From: Pseudomonas lalkuanensis
Lineage (GTDB): Bacteria > Pseudomonadota > Gammaproteobacteria > Pseudomonadales > Pseudomonadaceae
NCBI RefSeq assembly: GCF_008807375.1
Contig: NZ_CP043311.1
Coordinates: forward strand, 910,001 to 974,000
DNA: 64,000 bases
Direction: 5' to 3'
This document shows positions 1-8,097 of this stretch, piece by piece (the stretch's first letter is position 1; every line of letters begins with the position of its first letter). The notes under the pieces were generated by a model. The model searched no databases, had not been told where the DNA came from, and saw only the letters and a list, made by a program, of their open reading frames with translations. Both the position numbers and the translations under genes were made by a program.

Positions 1-264
1 CAGATAGGCGGCATTGCGGAGATCCAGCTGCAGCGTCTGCGCAAGCGTTTGGCCGAGCGTGAACTGAGCCTGGAACTGAGCCCCGAGTCCCTGGACAAGC
101 TGATCGCGGTTGGGTACGACCCGGTCTACGGTGCGCGCCCGCTGAAAAGGGCGATCCAGCGCTGGATCGAAAACCCGCTTGCCCAGCAGATACTGGCAGG
201 CCAGTTCGCTCCTGGTGCAACCATCGCTGCGAGGGTTGAAGGCGACGAGATCGTCTTCAGCTGA
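1..264 (+). CDS. clpB: ClpB disaggregase, C-terminal end (partial)
   Basis: The reading frame is open from the first base, so the gene starts outside the window. The last 87 residues are seen. They match the D2 small domain of the Hsp100 ATPase ClpB, which works with DnaK to pull proteins out of aggregates in the cytoplasm. The stretch [16 protein letters not shown] carries the sensor-2 motif (GAR-PL) typical of the second AAA+ module. A Rho-independent terminator follows directly. The call rests on this conserved tail only; ClpA or ClpC tails look similar, but the exact wording fits ClpB best. Confidence 0.9.
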   Translation, partial: QIGGIAEIQLQRLRKRLAERELSLELSPESLDKLIAVGYDPVYGARPLKRAIQRWIENPLAQQILAGQFAPGATIAARVEGDEIVFS

Positions 265-274
265 TCGGCAGCGC

Positions 275-306
275 CAAAAAAAGCCCCGCATTGCGGGGCT
301 TTTTCT
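275..306 (+). terminator. Rho-independent terminator after clpB
   Basis: A GC-rich stem (agccccgc / gcggggct, 282-300) is flanked by an A run and a T run, so it may act in both directions and also end the PilZ operon that converges from the right. Confidence 0.9.
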
Positions 307-321
307 TGTTCGGCGTTCGCG

Positions 322-663
322 CTAGGGCGTGCGAATGGACTGCAGCAGGTCTTCCAGCACGGTGGCCTGGTCTTCGGCCAGGTCGATGATGTGAAAGCCC
401 GCCCAGCAGTTGCGCTGGTCCTCGCCCATGCGAGTCCACAGGCAGTCCGCGCCCAGGCGGATTTCTTCCAGCCCTTCCACCCAGGTCAAGGGCACGAGCC
501 GGCATTCCCAGACCGAGTCGGCGGCGAGCGGCAGTTCGCTCAACAGCATGAAACCGTCCATCGACAGGTCGACGATACGTCCCAGGCGCTGTCCTGAATG
601 CAGGTCGAATACTTCCAGCTGCAGCTCTGTGGCAAAGCGGCTGTGCTGGCGACGTTCTTCCAT
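322..663 (-). CDS. PilZ domain protein (c-di-GMP effector)
   Basis: A 113-residue single-domain PilZ protein. Both c-di-GMP binding motifs are intact: RxxxR at residues 5-9 (RQHSR) and DxSxxG at residues 32-37 (DLSMDG). Such stand-alone PilZ proteins act as cytoplasmic c-di-GMP adaptors that bind a partner protein. It starts 20 bases after the stop of the large DUF1631 gene on the same strand, so the two are probably co-transcribed and may work together; that link is inference. No membrane segment or signal peptide is visible. The partner and process are unknown. Confidence 0.85.
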   Translation of the reverse strand: MEERRQHSRFATELQLEVFDLHSGQRLGRIVDLSMDGFMLLSELPLAADSVWECRLVPLTWVEGLEEIRLGADCLWTRMGEDQRNCWAGFHIIDLAEDQATVLEDLLQSIRTP

Positions 664-683
664 GGTGAACTCCTGCTGCGGGC

Positions 684-2987
684 TCAGGCGGTGCGGCCGG
701 TAAAGCGTTGCAGTACCCGGTAGATGGCGCTCAGGGCGCGATCCACCAGCGGGGCATTGCGTTCCGGCGGGACCAGGCGTGCCAGTCCTTGCTCCATATC
801 CAGGGCCAGCTGGGTAATAGGCATGATTGCCACGCGCTGGCCGCTGTGGTCGACGAACATGTAATTGCGAGTGGTCGGGCTGTACCAGGACAGCTTGAGA
901 GCCCGGGTTTCCGGGCCATCGATGAACTCGAACCAGGTGCCGAACTCGACGGACTCAAGCTCCTTGATCAGCGCCTGCGCGCGGCTGGACAGGCTGACCG
1001 GCCGCGGGGTGCTGGCCAGTTCGGCGTCTTCTCCGAGCATCTCGCCGAGCTTACTTTCCGGAAGCGGGCTTTCTATGCGCGCCGCCACCTGGGGTTGCTG
1101 CGACTGGACCGCGTGCTGGCAGGCGACCAGGTCCTGAAGCAGGCGCCGGACGCCGTCCTCGTGATAGCCACCCAGCAGTTCCAGGCCCTTGCGCAGGTCT
1201 TCCAGCATGGGAATGCGCAGCTGTTGCAGGCGGGCCCGGCCGTTGGCATCCAGCGGAGTGCCACTCCAGGCCAGTTGCTCGGCGACTTCCACCGAGCGTT
1301 GCCATTCAACGCTGCGCTCGCCATGGCGGAGCAGGACGAAGACCAGCACATCAGTCCATGTGAGCTCGAGGAAATGCTGGATGACGCCGGGCAGCTCGCG
1401 GTCCGCCAGGAAGCGCCCCACCGTGTCGACGGCCTTCTGGCGGGCTCCCAACAGTTTGTCGCGCCCTTTGGCGGCCTCCACGGCGCGCTGCTCGCGCAGT
1501 TCCACCTTGTGCCGCAGTGTGCCGATGTACTCGTTGAACTCATCCAGCAGGCTGTCGAACAACAGCAGGTCACCGCTGAAGCCATGGACGACGCGCTCCA
1601 CGACCCAGTGCATCTTCGCCAGCAGGCCCCGTTCCTCTCCCTCGCTGGCGTAGAGCACGCCCGCCTGGGCCATGCTGTTGAGCAGGCGGCGGGCAGGGTG
1701 ATGGTGTTGGGTGAAGAGCGCCTTGTCCTGCAGCGCGACCTTCAGGTAAGGCGTGTGCAGGTGGGAGAGGGCGGTCTTGTAGACATCGGCGAGGTTGTCG
1801 TCGTCGAGGATGAAGTCGAAGAGCATCCCCACCAGGTCGATCACGTCAGCTTCGTAATCCGACAGCTTCTGCTGGCCCGGCAGGTGGCTGTGGCTTTCCA
1901 GTTGCTGTTGCAGGTCTGCCTTCAGCCCCTCGACGCGCTGCGGCTGGCGCAATTTGCTGGCGAGGTCCTGGGCGGACTGCTGTTGCAGGCGGTTCAGGGC
2001 TCCCAGCAATTCGGCTGCACTGTAGGTACGCGTCGCACCGCGCGGGGCGAAACTGGAAATGCTCGGCGTACCACCGGGCAGCGGAGCGCCGCTGTGGTGC
2101 TGGCGGCGCTCACCCAGCAGGGCGGCCAGGCCGCTGAACAACTGTCCCGGATCACTGGGCGGCGCGCCGCTAAGGTCCAGTGGCCCGGTGGCTTGCGGGG
2201 CGGAGGAGGGGGGCGTGGGGTGCTCCGCTGAGGGCTTCTGGCCTGCAGTGGATGGAGACGGGGTGGGCGCGCTGGTTGAGCGCTGGACGCCGAACTTCAG
2301 GTTGGGCAGCACGCCGGCCTGGATCAGCCGCTGGTTGAGTGCTTCGTAGACGCTGTCCAGCCCGTGCATCACGTGCTGGTCGAAGAGCATATAGAGGATG
2401 GTCTTGATCCGCAGCGGGAAGGGGCAGGGCTCGAGCGCTTCGCGGAAGGCCAGGGCAATGGCCTGCGGCCCGAAGGGATTGTCGTCATCGCCCAGCTTGC
2501 GCCCGCCATTGAGCACCGCCAGGCGCTGGTCGAGGGCGAACAGGGATTGCGAGCAGCGTGCCTTGACCCGGCTGACCATGTTGGTGACCAGCAGGCTTTC
2601 CTCGTATTCGTCGTTTTCTATCAACTCCAGCTTGTCAGCGTTCAACTCCCCGGCGCTCGGGTCTGGCTTGAGCTTGCCGCCGAGGAAATCTTCGAAGCTC
2701 TTGGCAATGCGCTGGTGGTATACCCGTTCTATTTGTGGGCGCTGCTTGCGGATATCCCGCATGCTGTCGAAGAAGAGGGTCTGGACCTGATTGTTTTCGG
2801 CCTTCTCGGCACACTCGAAGAGAGTGTCGTCTACGTGGCCGAAAACACTGGTGAGATGTTCCGCCAGCCGGTTCATCACCAGCTTGCGGCAGCTCTGTAC
2901 CAAATCACCGAAGCGCGGTTGTATACCGCGGCTGGCCAGCGTCGTCACGGGACCTGGAGGGGGTGGGGGTCGATCCTGATTGCTCAT
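684..2987 (-). CDS. DUF1631 family protein (paralog 1)
   Basis: A 767-residue DUF1631 protein of unknown function. It shares block after block with the second paralog at 17.3 kb: VDDTLFE near the start, NDEYEE, NPFGPQ, LDSVYEALNQ, QAGVLPNLK, LVGMLFDFILDD and HHPARRLLN. A Ser/Pro/Gly-rich linker lies around residues 230-320. The last 80 residues (GTWFEF, YMFVDHSGQRV) look like a small beta barrel similar to PilZ-like domains, which fits the PilZ gene just downstream. The open frame reaches 3233, but that extension would run through tRNA-Asn. The ATG at 2987 with AGGA upstream is the realistic start. No signal peptide is seen, so it is likely cytoplasmic. Confidence 0.8.
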   Translation of the reverse strand: MSNQDRPPPPPGPVTTLASRGIQPRFGDLVQSCRKLVMNRLAEHLTSVFGHVDDTLFECAEKAENNQVQTLFFDSMRDIRKQRPQIERVYHQRIAKSFEDFLGGKLKPDPSAGELNADKLELIENDEYEESLLVTNMVSRVKARCSQSLFALDQRLAVLNGGRKLGDDDNPFGPQAIALAFREALEPCPFPLRIKTILYMLFDQHVMHGLDSVYEALNQRLIQAGVLPNLKFGVQRSTSAPTPSPSTAGQKPSAEHPTPPSSAPQATGPLDLSGAPPSDPGQLFSGLAALLGERRQHHSGAPLPGGTPSISSFAPRGATRTYSAAELLGALNRLQQQSAQDLASKLRQPQRVEGLKADLQQQLESHSHLPGQQKLSDYEADVIDLVGMLFDFILDDDNLADVYKTALSHLHTPYLKVALQDKALFTQHHHPARRLLNSMAQAGVLYASEGEERGLLAKMHWVVERVVHGFSGDLLLFDSLLDEFNEYIGTLRHKVELREQRAVEAAKGRDKLLGARQKAVDTVGRFLADRELPGVIQHFLELTWTDVLVFVLLRHGERSVEWQRSVEVAEQLAWSGTPLDANGRARLQQLRIPMLEDLRKGLELLGGYHEDGVRRLLQDLVACQHAVQSQQPQVAARIESPLPESKLGEMLGEDAELASTPRPVSLSSRAQALIKELESVEFGTWFEFIDGPETRALKLSWYSPTTRNYMFVDHSGQRVAIMPITQLALDMEQGLARLVPPERNAPLVDRALSAIYRVLQRFTGRTA

Positions 2988-3103
2988 AGCCGTCCTGTAG
3001 AGAGACAGGCCGCGACCACGACCTGCAACGATCTCGCCACGGCTCAGGTATAGCACTCGGGCGGCTTTCTGCAAATCATTGTCGGAATTCGTTTTTTTAG
3101 GGG

Positions 3104-3131
3104 TTGACAGCGTGTTCGCTATCCGTAAAAT
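3104..3131 (+). promoter_or_regulatory. Sigma-70 promoter of the tRNA cluster
   Basis: TTGACA (3104-3109) and TAAAAT (3126-3131) are separated by 16 bases and followed by a GC-rich stretch (GGCGCGCC), as expected for a stringently controlled tRNA promoter. It lies 60 bases before tRNA-Asn. Confidence 0.85.
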
Positions 3132-3191
3132 GGCGCGCCTCTGAAGCGCTAAAGCAAACAGCGAAGCGAAGAAGAGTTGGAAGATCGAAGT

Positions 3192-3267
3192 TCCGCGATA
3201 GCTCAGTCGGTAGAGCAAATGACTGTTAATCATTGGGTCCCTGGTTCGAGTCCAGGTCGCGGAGCCA
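3192..3267 (+). tRNA. tRNA-Asn (anticodon GTT)
   Basis: A full cloverleaf of 76 nt: acceptor TCCGCGA pairs with TCGCGGA, the D arm has AGCTCAGTCGGTAGAGC, the anticodon loop CTGTTAA gives GTT, the T arm has GGTTCGAGTCC, and CCA is encoded. It is the first gene of a three-tRNA unit. Confidence 0.97.
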
Positions 3268-3276
3268 ACTTCCAGA

Positions 3277-3353
3277 CGGGGTATAGCGCAGTCCGGTAGC
3301 GCGCCTGCTTTGGGAGCAGGATGTCGGGAGTTCGAATCTCTCTACCCCGACCA
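3277..3353 (+). tRNA. tRNA-Pro (anticodon TGG)
   Basis: A 77-nt cloverleaf: acceptor CGGGGTA/TACCCCG, anticodon loop TTTGGGA (TGG), T loop GTTCGAATC, and encoded CCA. It starts 9 nt after tRNA-Asn. Confidence 0.97.
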
Positions 3354-3363
3354 CCTCACGCTT

Positions 3364-3439
3364 GGGTCGTTAGCTCAGTCGGTAGAGCAGTTGGCTTTTA
3401 ACCAATTGGTCGTAGGTTCGAATCCTACACGACCCACCA
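3364..3439 (+). tRNA. tRNA-Lys (anticodon TTT)
   Basis: A 76-nt cloverleaf: acceptor GGGTCGT/ACGACCC, anticodon loop CTTTTAA (TTT), T loop GGTTCGAATCC, and encoded CCA. It is the last gene of the tRNA unit, and a terminator follows 28 nt later. Confidence 0.97.
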
Positions 3440-3466
3440 TACAAGGCCTCTCGGGAGGTCCGAAGA

Positions 3467-3498
3467 AGCGGTAAGGCGAAAGCCTTACCGCTTTTTTG
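3467..3498 (+). terminator. Terminator of the tRNA cluster
   Basis: An 11-bp perfect stem (AGCGGTAAGGC, loop GAAA, complement) is followed by a T run. Confidence 0.93.
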
Positions 3499-3539
3499 TT
3501 TTCCACGATTCCTTATGCGTACCCGCCAGACGTGCCAAA

Positions 3540-3587
3540 TGCCAGGCAAGGCGACGTCAGGCGTTCGGACGTCGACCTTGCCTGGCA
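3540..3587. repeat. Long inverted repeat downstream of ndh
   Basis: Two arms of 19-20 bases (TGCCAGGCAAGG then CGACGTC, and its complement with one extra base) face each other around a short loop. There is no clear T run on either strand. It lies just beyond the ndh stop codon, between convergent units, so it may protect the ndh mRNA end or act as a weak terminator. Confidence 0.7.
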
Positions 3588-3591
3588 CTTG

Positions 3592-4890
3592 TCAGTGCAA
3601 CTTCAGGCGCGGGTCGGTGCTGCGGCCGATGCGGTCGCTGAGCATCAGCAGGAAGGTGCGGAAGGCGCCGTACAGCGCCATCTGGTGCATGCGGTAGAGC
3701 GAGATGTAGAACATCCGCGCCAGCCAGCCTTCCAGTTTCACGCTGCCCATCAGGTTGCCCATCAGGTTGCCTACGGCGCTGAAGCTCGACAGCGAGATCA
3801 GCGAGCCGTAGTCCTTGTACTGATAGTCCGGCAGCGGCTGGCCCTGCAGGCGCAGCTTGAAGGCCTTCACCAGCAGCGAGGCTTGCTGGTGCGCCGCTTG
3901 GGCGCGAGGAGGCACATTGCGATCAGTGCCGTCGCCCAGCGGGCAGGCCGCGCAGTCGCCGAAGGCAAAGATGTCGTCGTCACGGGTGGTTTGCAGGGTG
4001 GGGCGCACGACGAGCTGGTTGATGCGGTTGCTTTCCAGTCCGTCCAGATCCTTCAGGAGCGCAGGCGCGCGAATGCCCGCAGCCCAGACCTTGAGGCTGG
4101 CGGGGATTTTCTCGCCTTGCGCCGTAAGCAGGCCCTCGGCGGTCACTTCCTTGACAGCCGCACCGGTCATCACGGTGACACCAAGCTTTTCCAGGGTGCT
4201 GTGCACCGGGGCACTGATGCGCTCCGGCAGGGCGGGCAGCACGCGTGGACCAGCCTCGATCAGGGTGATACGCATGTTTTCCGGCTGGATGCGGTCCAGT
4301 CCGTATGCTGCGAGTTCGTGGGCGGCGTGGTGCAGTTCGGCGGCCAGTTCGACGCCGGTGGCGCCGGCACCGACGATGGCGACGCTGATCTGGTCGTCGG
4401 CGTTCTGTTGGGCGTGGGCCCGCAGATAGTGGCTGAGCAGCTTGCGGTGGAAGCGTTCGGCCTGTTCTCGGGTGTCGAGGAAGATGCAGTGCTGAGCCGC
4501 GCCCTCAGTGCCGAAGTCATTGGTGGTGCTGCCGACGGCGAGAACCAGGCTGTCGTAGGCCAGTTCGCGCGCCGGCACCAATTCGCGCCCGTCCTCGTCG
4601 TGAGTGGCGGCCAGCTGGATGACCTTGCGCTTGCGGTCGAGCCCGCTCATGCGGCCCAGCTGGAACTCGAAATGGTTCCACTTGGCCTGGGCCACGTAGT
4701 TCAGCTCGTTCTCCGTGGAGTTGAGCGAACCGGCGGCCACTTCATGAAGCAGGGGCTTCCAGATATGGGTGAGGTTGGCGTCGGCCAGGACAATCTTGGC
4801 CAGGCCTTTCTTGCCGAGGGTTCTACCCAGACGGGTAGCGAGCTCCAGACCGCCGGCGCCGCCGCCGACGATCACGATACGATGGGACAT
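3592..4890 (-). CDS. ndh: Type II NADH dehydrogenase (NDH-2)
   Basis: A 432-residue single-subunit NADH:quinone oxidoreductase. It passes electrons from NADH to quinone at the inner face of the membrane without pumping protons. The FAD-binding Rossmann motif GGGAGG is at residues 9-14. A second dinucleotide fold (IVGAGATGVELAAEL) lies near residue 175, and FAFGDCAACP near the end is the usual FAD contact. The C-terminal 60 residues are amphipathic, as needed for membrane attachment. The ATG at 4890 is preferred; an upstream TTG adds only five residues. It stands alone, converging on the tRNA unit. Confidence 0.92.
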   Translation of the reverse strand: MSHRIVIVGGGAGGLELATRLGRTLGKKGLAKIVLADANLTHIWKPLLHEVAAGSLNSTENELNYVAQAKWNHFEFQLGRMSGLDRKRKVIQLAATHDEDGRELVPARELAYDSLVLAVGSTTNDFGTEGAAQHCIFLDTREQAERFHRKLLSHYLRAHAQQNADDQISVAIVGAGATGVELAAELHHAAHELAAYGLDRIQPENMRITLIEAGPRVLPALPERISAPVHSTLEKLGVTVMTGAAVKEVTAEGLLTAQGEKIPASLKVWAAGIRAPALLKDLDGLESNRINQLVVRPTLQTTRDDDIFAFGDCAACPLGDGTDRNVPPRAQAAHQQASLLVKAFKLRLQGQPLPDYQYKDYGSLISLSSFSAVGNLMGNLMGSVKLEGWLARMFYISLYRMHQMALYGAFRTFLLMLSDRIGRSTDPRLKLH

Positions 4891-4950
4891 GGGAAAGTCT
4901 CGCAAGGCTATAGGAATTCTTTTTCGCCGAGGGCGAGCGCAGGAGGCAGC

Positions 4951-5124
4951 TCATAGCACCAGTCGGCTCAGGAGGCGGCTGAGGATGCCCAGGGCGACGA
5001 CGATGGCCAGCACAATCCACAGCAGGCGCCATGGGCGAAACGGCTGGCGTTCCACCTGGTGCTGAGGAAGGTTCAGGTACTGGTCGACCTTTTGCTGGTC
5101 TTCTGGCGTCAGGCGGCTGGGCAT
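4951..5124 (-). CDS. DUF3094 small membrane protein
   Basis: A 57-residue protein that begins MPSRLTPEDQQKVDQYL and ends with one hydrophobic segment (about residues 32-50, LLWIVLAIVVALGILSRL). The polar first half followed by one membrane helix matches the short DUF3094 proteins that are widespread in pseudomonads. Function is unknown. It lies between ndh and the DUF1780 gene on the same strand with short gaps, so it may belong to a unit with either. The ATG is set by the open frame and the fit to the family length. Confidence 0.8.
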   Translation of the reverse strand: MPSRLTPEDQQKVDQYLNLPQHQVERQPFRPWRLLWIVLAIVVALGILSRLLSRLVL

Positions 5125-5212
5125 GGAGGCCTCGACTTTGGAGTGATTGGCATTCTAGCTGGCGAATTCACGGGGGCTCAACGCGCGGCGGGGGAAAATT
5201 GCGTGCTGCCGT

Positions 5213-5839
5213 CTACAGGCCGATTCCAACATCGAAAAGAATGGTCCGGCCAAGGTTGCTGCGAAGGAAGTCTGGTGCGTCCCCGTGGGCGAACAGCACC
5301 CGGGCGAAATTCGGCCCCACCAGCGATAGCGAACGCCAGCCCTGGCGCAGGTATTCCGTGGGGGGTGGAAAATGGCTGTTGAAGTCCGGCGTGGCGCGCT
5401 TGAGGTTGACGAAGGCCAGCAGGTCGAGATCACCGAGGTCGAGTCCACGCTCGCCATAGTTGCGAGCCTTCTTGCGCAGGGTCGGTGCCAGACGCGCCTG
5501 CAGTTCGGCGGCGGCGATGCGCTTGGGGCGGCCTTCCCGGCGCACCAGTTGGGCAAGGGAAAAGGCGCTGCGTCGACGCTCCAGTTCAGCGCGCCATTCC
5601 TCGTTGAGGCGACGTCCTTCATCCAGTACGAAGAATACTTCGAAGTTGGCCTCGCGAAATTGCACATCCGGGGGTTCCTGCCCGGTGCTGAAGTCGTCGA
5701 GTCGATAGGGCAGGTTCAGCGCCTGCAGCAGTCGCTGGCAGACCCAGCGCTCGCGTTCCCACTTGCGCGCATTCGACAGAAAGTCGTTGGCTTGCTCGGC
5801 CTGCCGTGTCAGCAGGCGCAGATAGTCGGACTCGTTCAT
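5213..5839 (-). CDS. DUF1780 family protein
   Basis: A 208-residue cytoplasmic protein that I place in the Pseudomonas DUF1780 family: start MNESDYLRLLTRQAEQAN, followed by WERERWVCQRLLQALN and a middle part with FEVFFVLDEGRRLNEEWR. The family has a nuclease-like fold by memory, but no activity can be claimed here. The frame is open to 5992, but the earlier part would overlap the divergent GNAT gene and lacks family features, so the ATG at 5839 is chosen. It is transcribed divergently from the GNAT gene. Confidence 0.75.
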   Translation of the reverse strand: MNESDYLRLLTRQAEQANDFLSNARKWERERWVCQRLLQALNLPYRLDDFSTGQEPPDVQFREANFEVFFVLDEGRRLNEEWRAELERRRSAFSLAQLVRREGRPKRIAAAELQARLAPTLRKKARNYGERGLDLGDLDLLAFVNLKRATPDFNSHFPPPTEYLRQGWRSLSLVGPNFARVLFAHGDAPDFLRSNLGRTILFDVGIGL

Positions 5840-5972
5840 GTCCCGCAGCTTAGCCTCACGGCCTGTGCTCTGGGTAGCCCGAAGCGCCAGCGGCGACACC
5901 GTCGCGACAAATGCGCGCAGCTTGTCTGGTACGGGCGCGGTGTAAACTTTCAGGACCTGCCCGGAGCCCATC

Positions 5973-6395
5973 ATGCGCATTCGTCCCATCACTGCCGCCG
6001 ATCATGCCGCCCTGCTCGCGCTCTGGCGCCGCACGCCGGGAATCCGGTTGCGCGTGGAGGACGAGCTGGAGCCGTTCTGCGCCTATCTTCAGCGCAATCC
6101 TGATCTCTGCTTGCTGCTCGAAGATGAGCATGGGCATGTGGCCGGCAGCCTGCTGGTGGGCCATGACGGACGCCGCGGTTACCTGCAGCACCTGGTGGTC
6201 GACCTGCCATACCGTGGCAGGGGGTGGGCCCGGGCCTTGCTGCAGGAAGCACTGCGACGCCTGGCTTTTCTGGGCATTCGCAAGTCCCATGTATTCGTCC
6301 TGGAAGATGCGCCCGAGGCGCTGGCCTTCTGGCAGATGCAGCGGGGCTGGTCGGAGCGTGAGGACATTCGGGTCTACTCGACTACTGGAGACTGA
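5973..6395 (+). CDS. GNAT family N-acetyltransferase
   Basis: A 140-residue acetyl-CoA-dependent N-acetyltransferase. The acetyl-CoA pyrophosphate loop is RGRGWA at residues 81-86, preceded by the usual beta-4 strand ([10 protein letters not shown]). The rest fits the GNAT fold ([16 protein letters not shown] at the end). GGAG lies 8 bases before the ATG. The substrate cannot be told from sequence. It is followed after 4 bases by an exported protein gene, so it opens a three-gene run. Confidence 0.88.
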   Translation: MRIRPITAADHAALLALWRRTPGIRLRVEDELEPFCAYLQRNPDLCLLLEDEHGHVAGSLLVGHDGRRGYLQHLVVDLPYRGRGWARALLQEALRRLAFLGIRKSHVFVLEDAPEALAFWQMQRGWSEREDIRVYSTTGD

Positions 6396-6399
6396 ATCG

Positions 6400-6867
6400 A
6401 TGCGGATTTGCGTTGGCTTGATTCTGGGTTTGCTGGCCACCTTCAGCCATGCCCTGGAAGTGGGTGAACGGTTGGCGCCCTGGACCCTGTTGGATCAGTA
6501 CGATCAGCCCTACAGCCTGGACGACGGGCTGCAGGTACTGCTGGTGGCGCGGAGCATGGATGGCGGCAAGCTGGTGAAGGCCGCGCTGGAGGGGCAGCCC
6601 AAGGGCTACCTCGAGGCGCGTCGTGCCGTCTTCGTGGCGGACATCAGCCGCATGCCGTCGATGGTCTCTTCACTTTTCGCGGTGCCCGCCATGCGCGACT
6701 ACAGCTATCGCGTCCTGCTGGATCGCGAGTCCCGCGTCGTCAGCCGTTATCCGGGCAGCGAGTCCAGCGTGCTCTGGCTGAAGCTTGACCACGGCACGCT
6801 CACCGAGCAGAAGGAGTTCAGTGAGGCTGCGACCCTGCGCGCCGCACTGGAGTCGCTGGCGCCGTGA
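6400..6867 (+). CDS. Exported protein of unknown function
   Basis: A 155-residue protein with a short signal peptide (about residues 1-18, MRICVGLILGLLATFSHA). The mature part (VGERLAPWTLLDQYDQPYSL, VFVADISRMPSMV, YRVLLDRES) resembles redoxin or thioredoxin-like folds, but the CxxC motif is absent, so no redox activity is expected. Its stop overlaps the start of the membrane protein gene that follows (GTGA), which suggests translational coupling and a joint role in the envelope. The function is not known. Confidence 0.65.
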   Translation: MRICVGLILGLLATFSHALEVGERLAPWTLLDQYDQPYSLDDGLQVLLVARSMDGGKLVKAALEGQPKGYLEARRAVFVADISRMPSMVSSLFAVPAMRDYSYRVLLDRESRVVSRYPGSESSVLWLKLDHGTLTEQKEFSEAATLRAALESLAP

Positions 6868-7553
6868 TATCCGCTGAACTCCTGTCGACAGAAAGCCTGG
6901 GGCTCGGCTGGGCGATCTACCTGCCCGCGATCGCCTGGGCGGTATGGCGTGCGCCCTGGGTCGAACTGTTCAGCGATTCCCGCCGCCAGCACCTGCTGTT
7001 CGGCACTGTACTGGCGCTCTTTCTGCTCTGGCTGATGCGGCGGGATTTCGAGTCGGGGGTGTCCTATCACTTCATCGGCCTGACCGCGGTAACCCTGCTG
7101 CTGGACTGGCCTCTTGCGGTGCTGAGCGGCCTGGTGGCCCAACTTGGCCTGCTGGCGCTGGGCAAGCAGGACCTGGCGGCGCTGGGCATCAATGGCGCGT
7201 TGCTGGTGCTGCTGCCGGTGCTGGTCACCGAGTTATGTGCCAAGTGGGTCGAGCATTACCAGCCGCGCAACCTGTTCGTGTACATCTTCTGCTGCGGCTT
7301 CTTTCCGGCGGCCCTGGCGGCATTGCTTTGCGTGCTGATCGGGCTGGGATTGCTCTGGGTCGACGGGGTCTTCCCGATGCCGCCCTGGCTGGAGGATTTC
7401 ATCGGCTATCTCTGGCTGGTGATGTTCCCCGAAGCCTTCATCAACGGCACTGCGGTGACCGCGCTGGTGGTGTTCTGCCCGGATTGGCTGGAAACCTTCA
7501 ACCGCACCCGTTACCTCCAGGCGCCCTGGAAGGACGACGACACGCCTCGTTGA
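6864..7553 (+). CDS. CbiM-like energy-coupling factor permease
   Basis: A 229-residue inner-membrane protein with about six hydrophobic segments. It resembles the CbiM-type S/permease component of ECF transporters (LTAVTLLLDWPLAVLSG, PRNLFVYIFCCGFFPAAL, FPEAFINGTAVTALVV). CbiM proteins take up cobalt or nickel, but no CbiQ/CbiO partners and no N-terminal metal-binding Met-His start are found here, so the substrate is open. The start is GTG, overlapping the stop of the upstream exported protein. Confidence 0.65.
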   Translation: MISAELLSTESLGLGWAIYLPAIAWAVWRAPWVELFSDSRRQHLLFGTVLALFLLWLMRRDFESGVSYHFIGLTAVTLLLDWPLAVLSGLVAQLGLLALGKQDLAALGINGALLVLLPVLVTELCAKWVEHYQPRNLFVYIFCCGFFPAALAALLCVLIGLGLLWVDGVFPMPPWLEDFIGYLWLVMFPEAFINGTAVTALVVFCPDWLETFNRTRYLQAPWKDDDTPR

Positions 7554-7629
7554 TTGTCCGGGATTCGCCAGTTCGATGCCGAGCTGACGGCTGATCTGCA
7601 TCAAGGATGCCGCAGGGATGGCTTCGTAG

Positions 7630-7654
7630 GGTGGATGGCGCTTTTCCATCCACC
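7630..7654. repeat. Short inverted repeat (GTAGGGTGGATGG type)
   Basis: GGTGGATGG and CCATCCACC form a 9-bp stem around a 7-base loop, preceded by GTAG. It resembles the short dispersed hairpins common in Pseudomonas intergenic DNA. No T run follows. Confidence 0.5.
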
Positions 7655-7671
7655 AACCAGGGGCAGGCAGC

Positions 7672-7887
7672 ATGGGAATTCATGATTGGGCAAGAGCCGC
7701 ATTGCGACAGAGTATCGAAGCGGCCAAGCGGGACGGTTTCAGCGAGGAGTTGGCGCTGCGCGCATTGCTGAGCGCGGTCGTCGAGCACAGCGCGAAGCTG
7801 CGCCCGGCAGATGATCTGGCTCAGGAACTGACCTTCCTGGCGGAAAACCTCGACCCGGAGCGCGATTACGGCTTCATGCGCCCCTGA
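7672..7887 (+). CDS. Conserved hypothetical small protein
   Basis: A 71-residue acidic helical protein (MGIHDWARAALRQSIEAAKR, then SEELALRALLSAVVEHSA). It has no signal peptide, membrane segment or known motif. It lies between the permease and yacG and converges on yacG with a gap of 9 bases. Base composition and codon use match its neighbours and the position is the same as that of a small gene in P. aeruginosa, so it is probably real. I do not recognise a function. Confidence 0.6.
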   Translation: MGIHDWARAALRQSIEAAKRDGFSEELALRALLSAVVEHSAKLRPADDLAQELTFLAENLDPERDYGFMRP

Positions 7888-7896
7888 GCCGGTGGA

Positions 7897-8097
7897 TCAA
7901 TGCTCGCGCGGCGGCAGGTCGCCGGAGAACAGGTCGTCTTCGAGGTTGTCGCCGGGGATCGCATGTTCCTCGGCGGCCCAGGCGCCCAGGTCGATCAGCT
8001 TGCAGCGTTCGGAGCAGAAGGGGCGGGAGGGGCTTTGCGGGCCCCATTCCACGGGTGCGCCGCAGGTCGGGCACTCCACAGTAACGGGTTGGCTCAT
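7897..8097 (-). CDS. yacG: YacG, zinc protein inhibiting DNA gyrase
   Basis: A 66-residue zinc finger protein. Its four zinc ligands are Cys9, Cys12, Cys28 and Cys32 (CPTCG and CSERC), the YacG signature; the tail is acidic. YacG binds GyrB and blocks DNA binding by gyrase. Its ATG overlaps the coaE stop (ATGA), as it does in many gammaproteobacteria where yacG ends the pilD-coaE unit. The longer frame from 8160 would run back inside coaE and lacks family similarity. Confidence 0.92.
   Translation of the reverse strand: MSQPVTVECPTCGAPVEWGPQSPSRPFCSERCKLIDLGAWAAEEHAIPGDNLEDDLFSGDLPPREH

Noticed and set aside
708..2231. A 507-codon open frame on the plus strand opposite the first DUF1631 gene
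   Set aside because: It is an antisense shadow caused by high GC in third codon positions; its translation is rich in Gln, Ala, Val and His without any domain, while the minus-strand frame has clear family blocks.
2988..3233. N-terminal extension of the DUF1631 gene
   Set aside because: It would run through the tRNA promoter and tRNA-Asn, and the family starts near the ATG at 2987.
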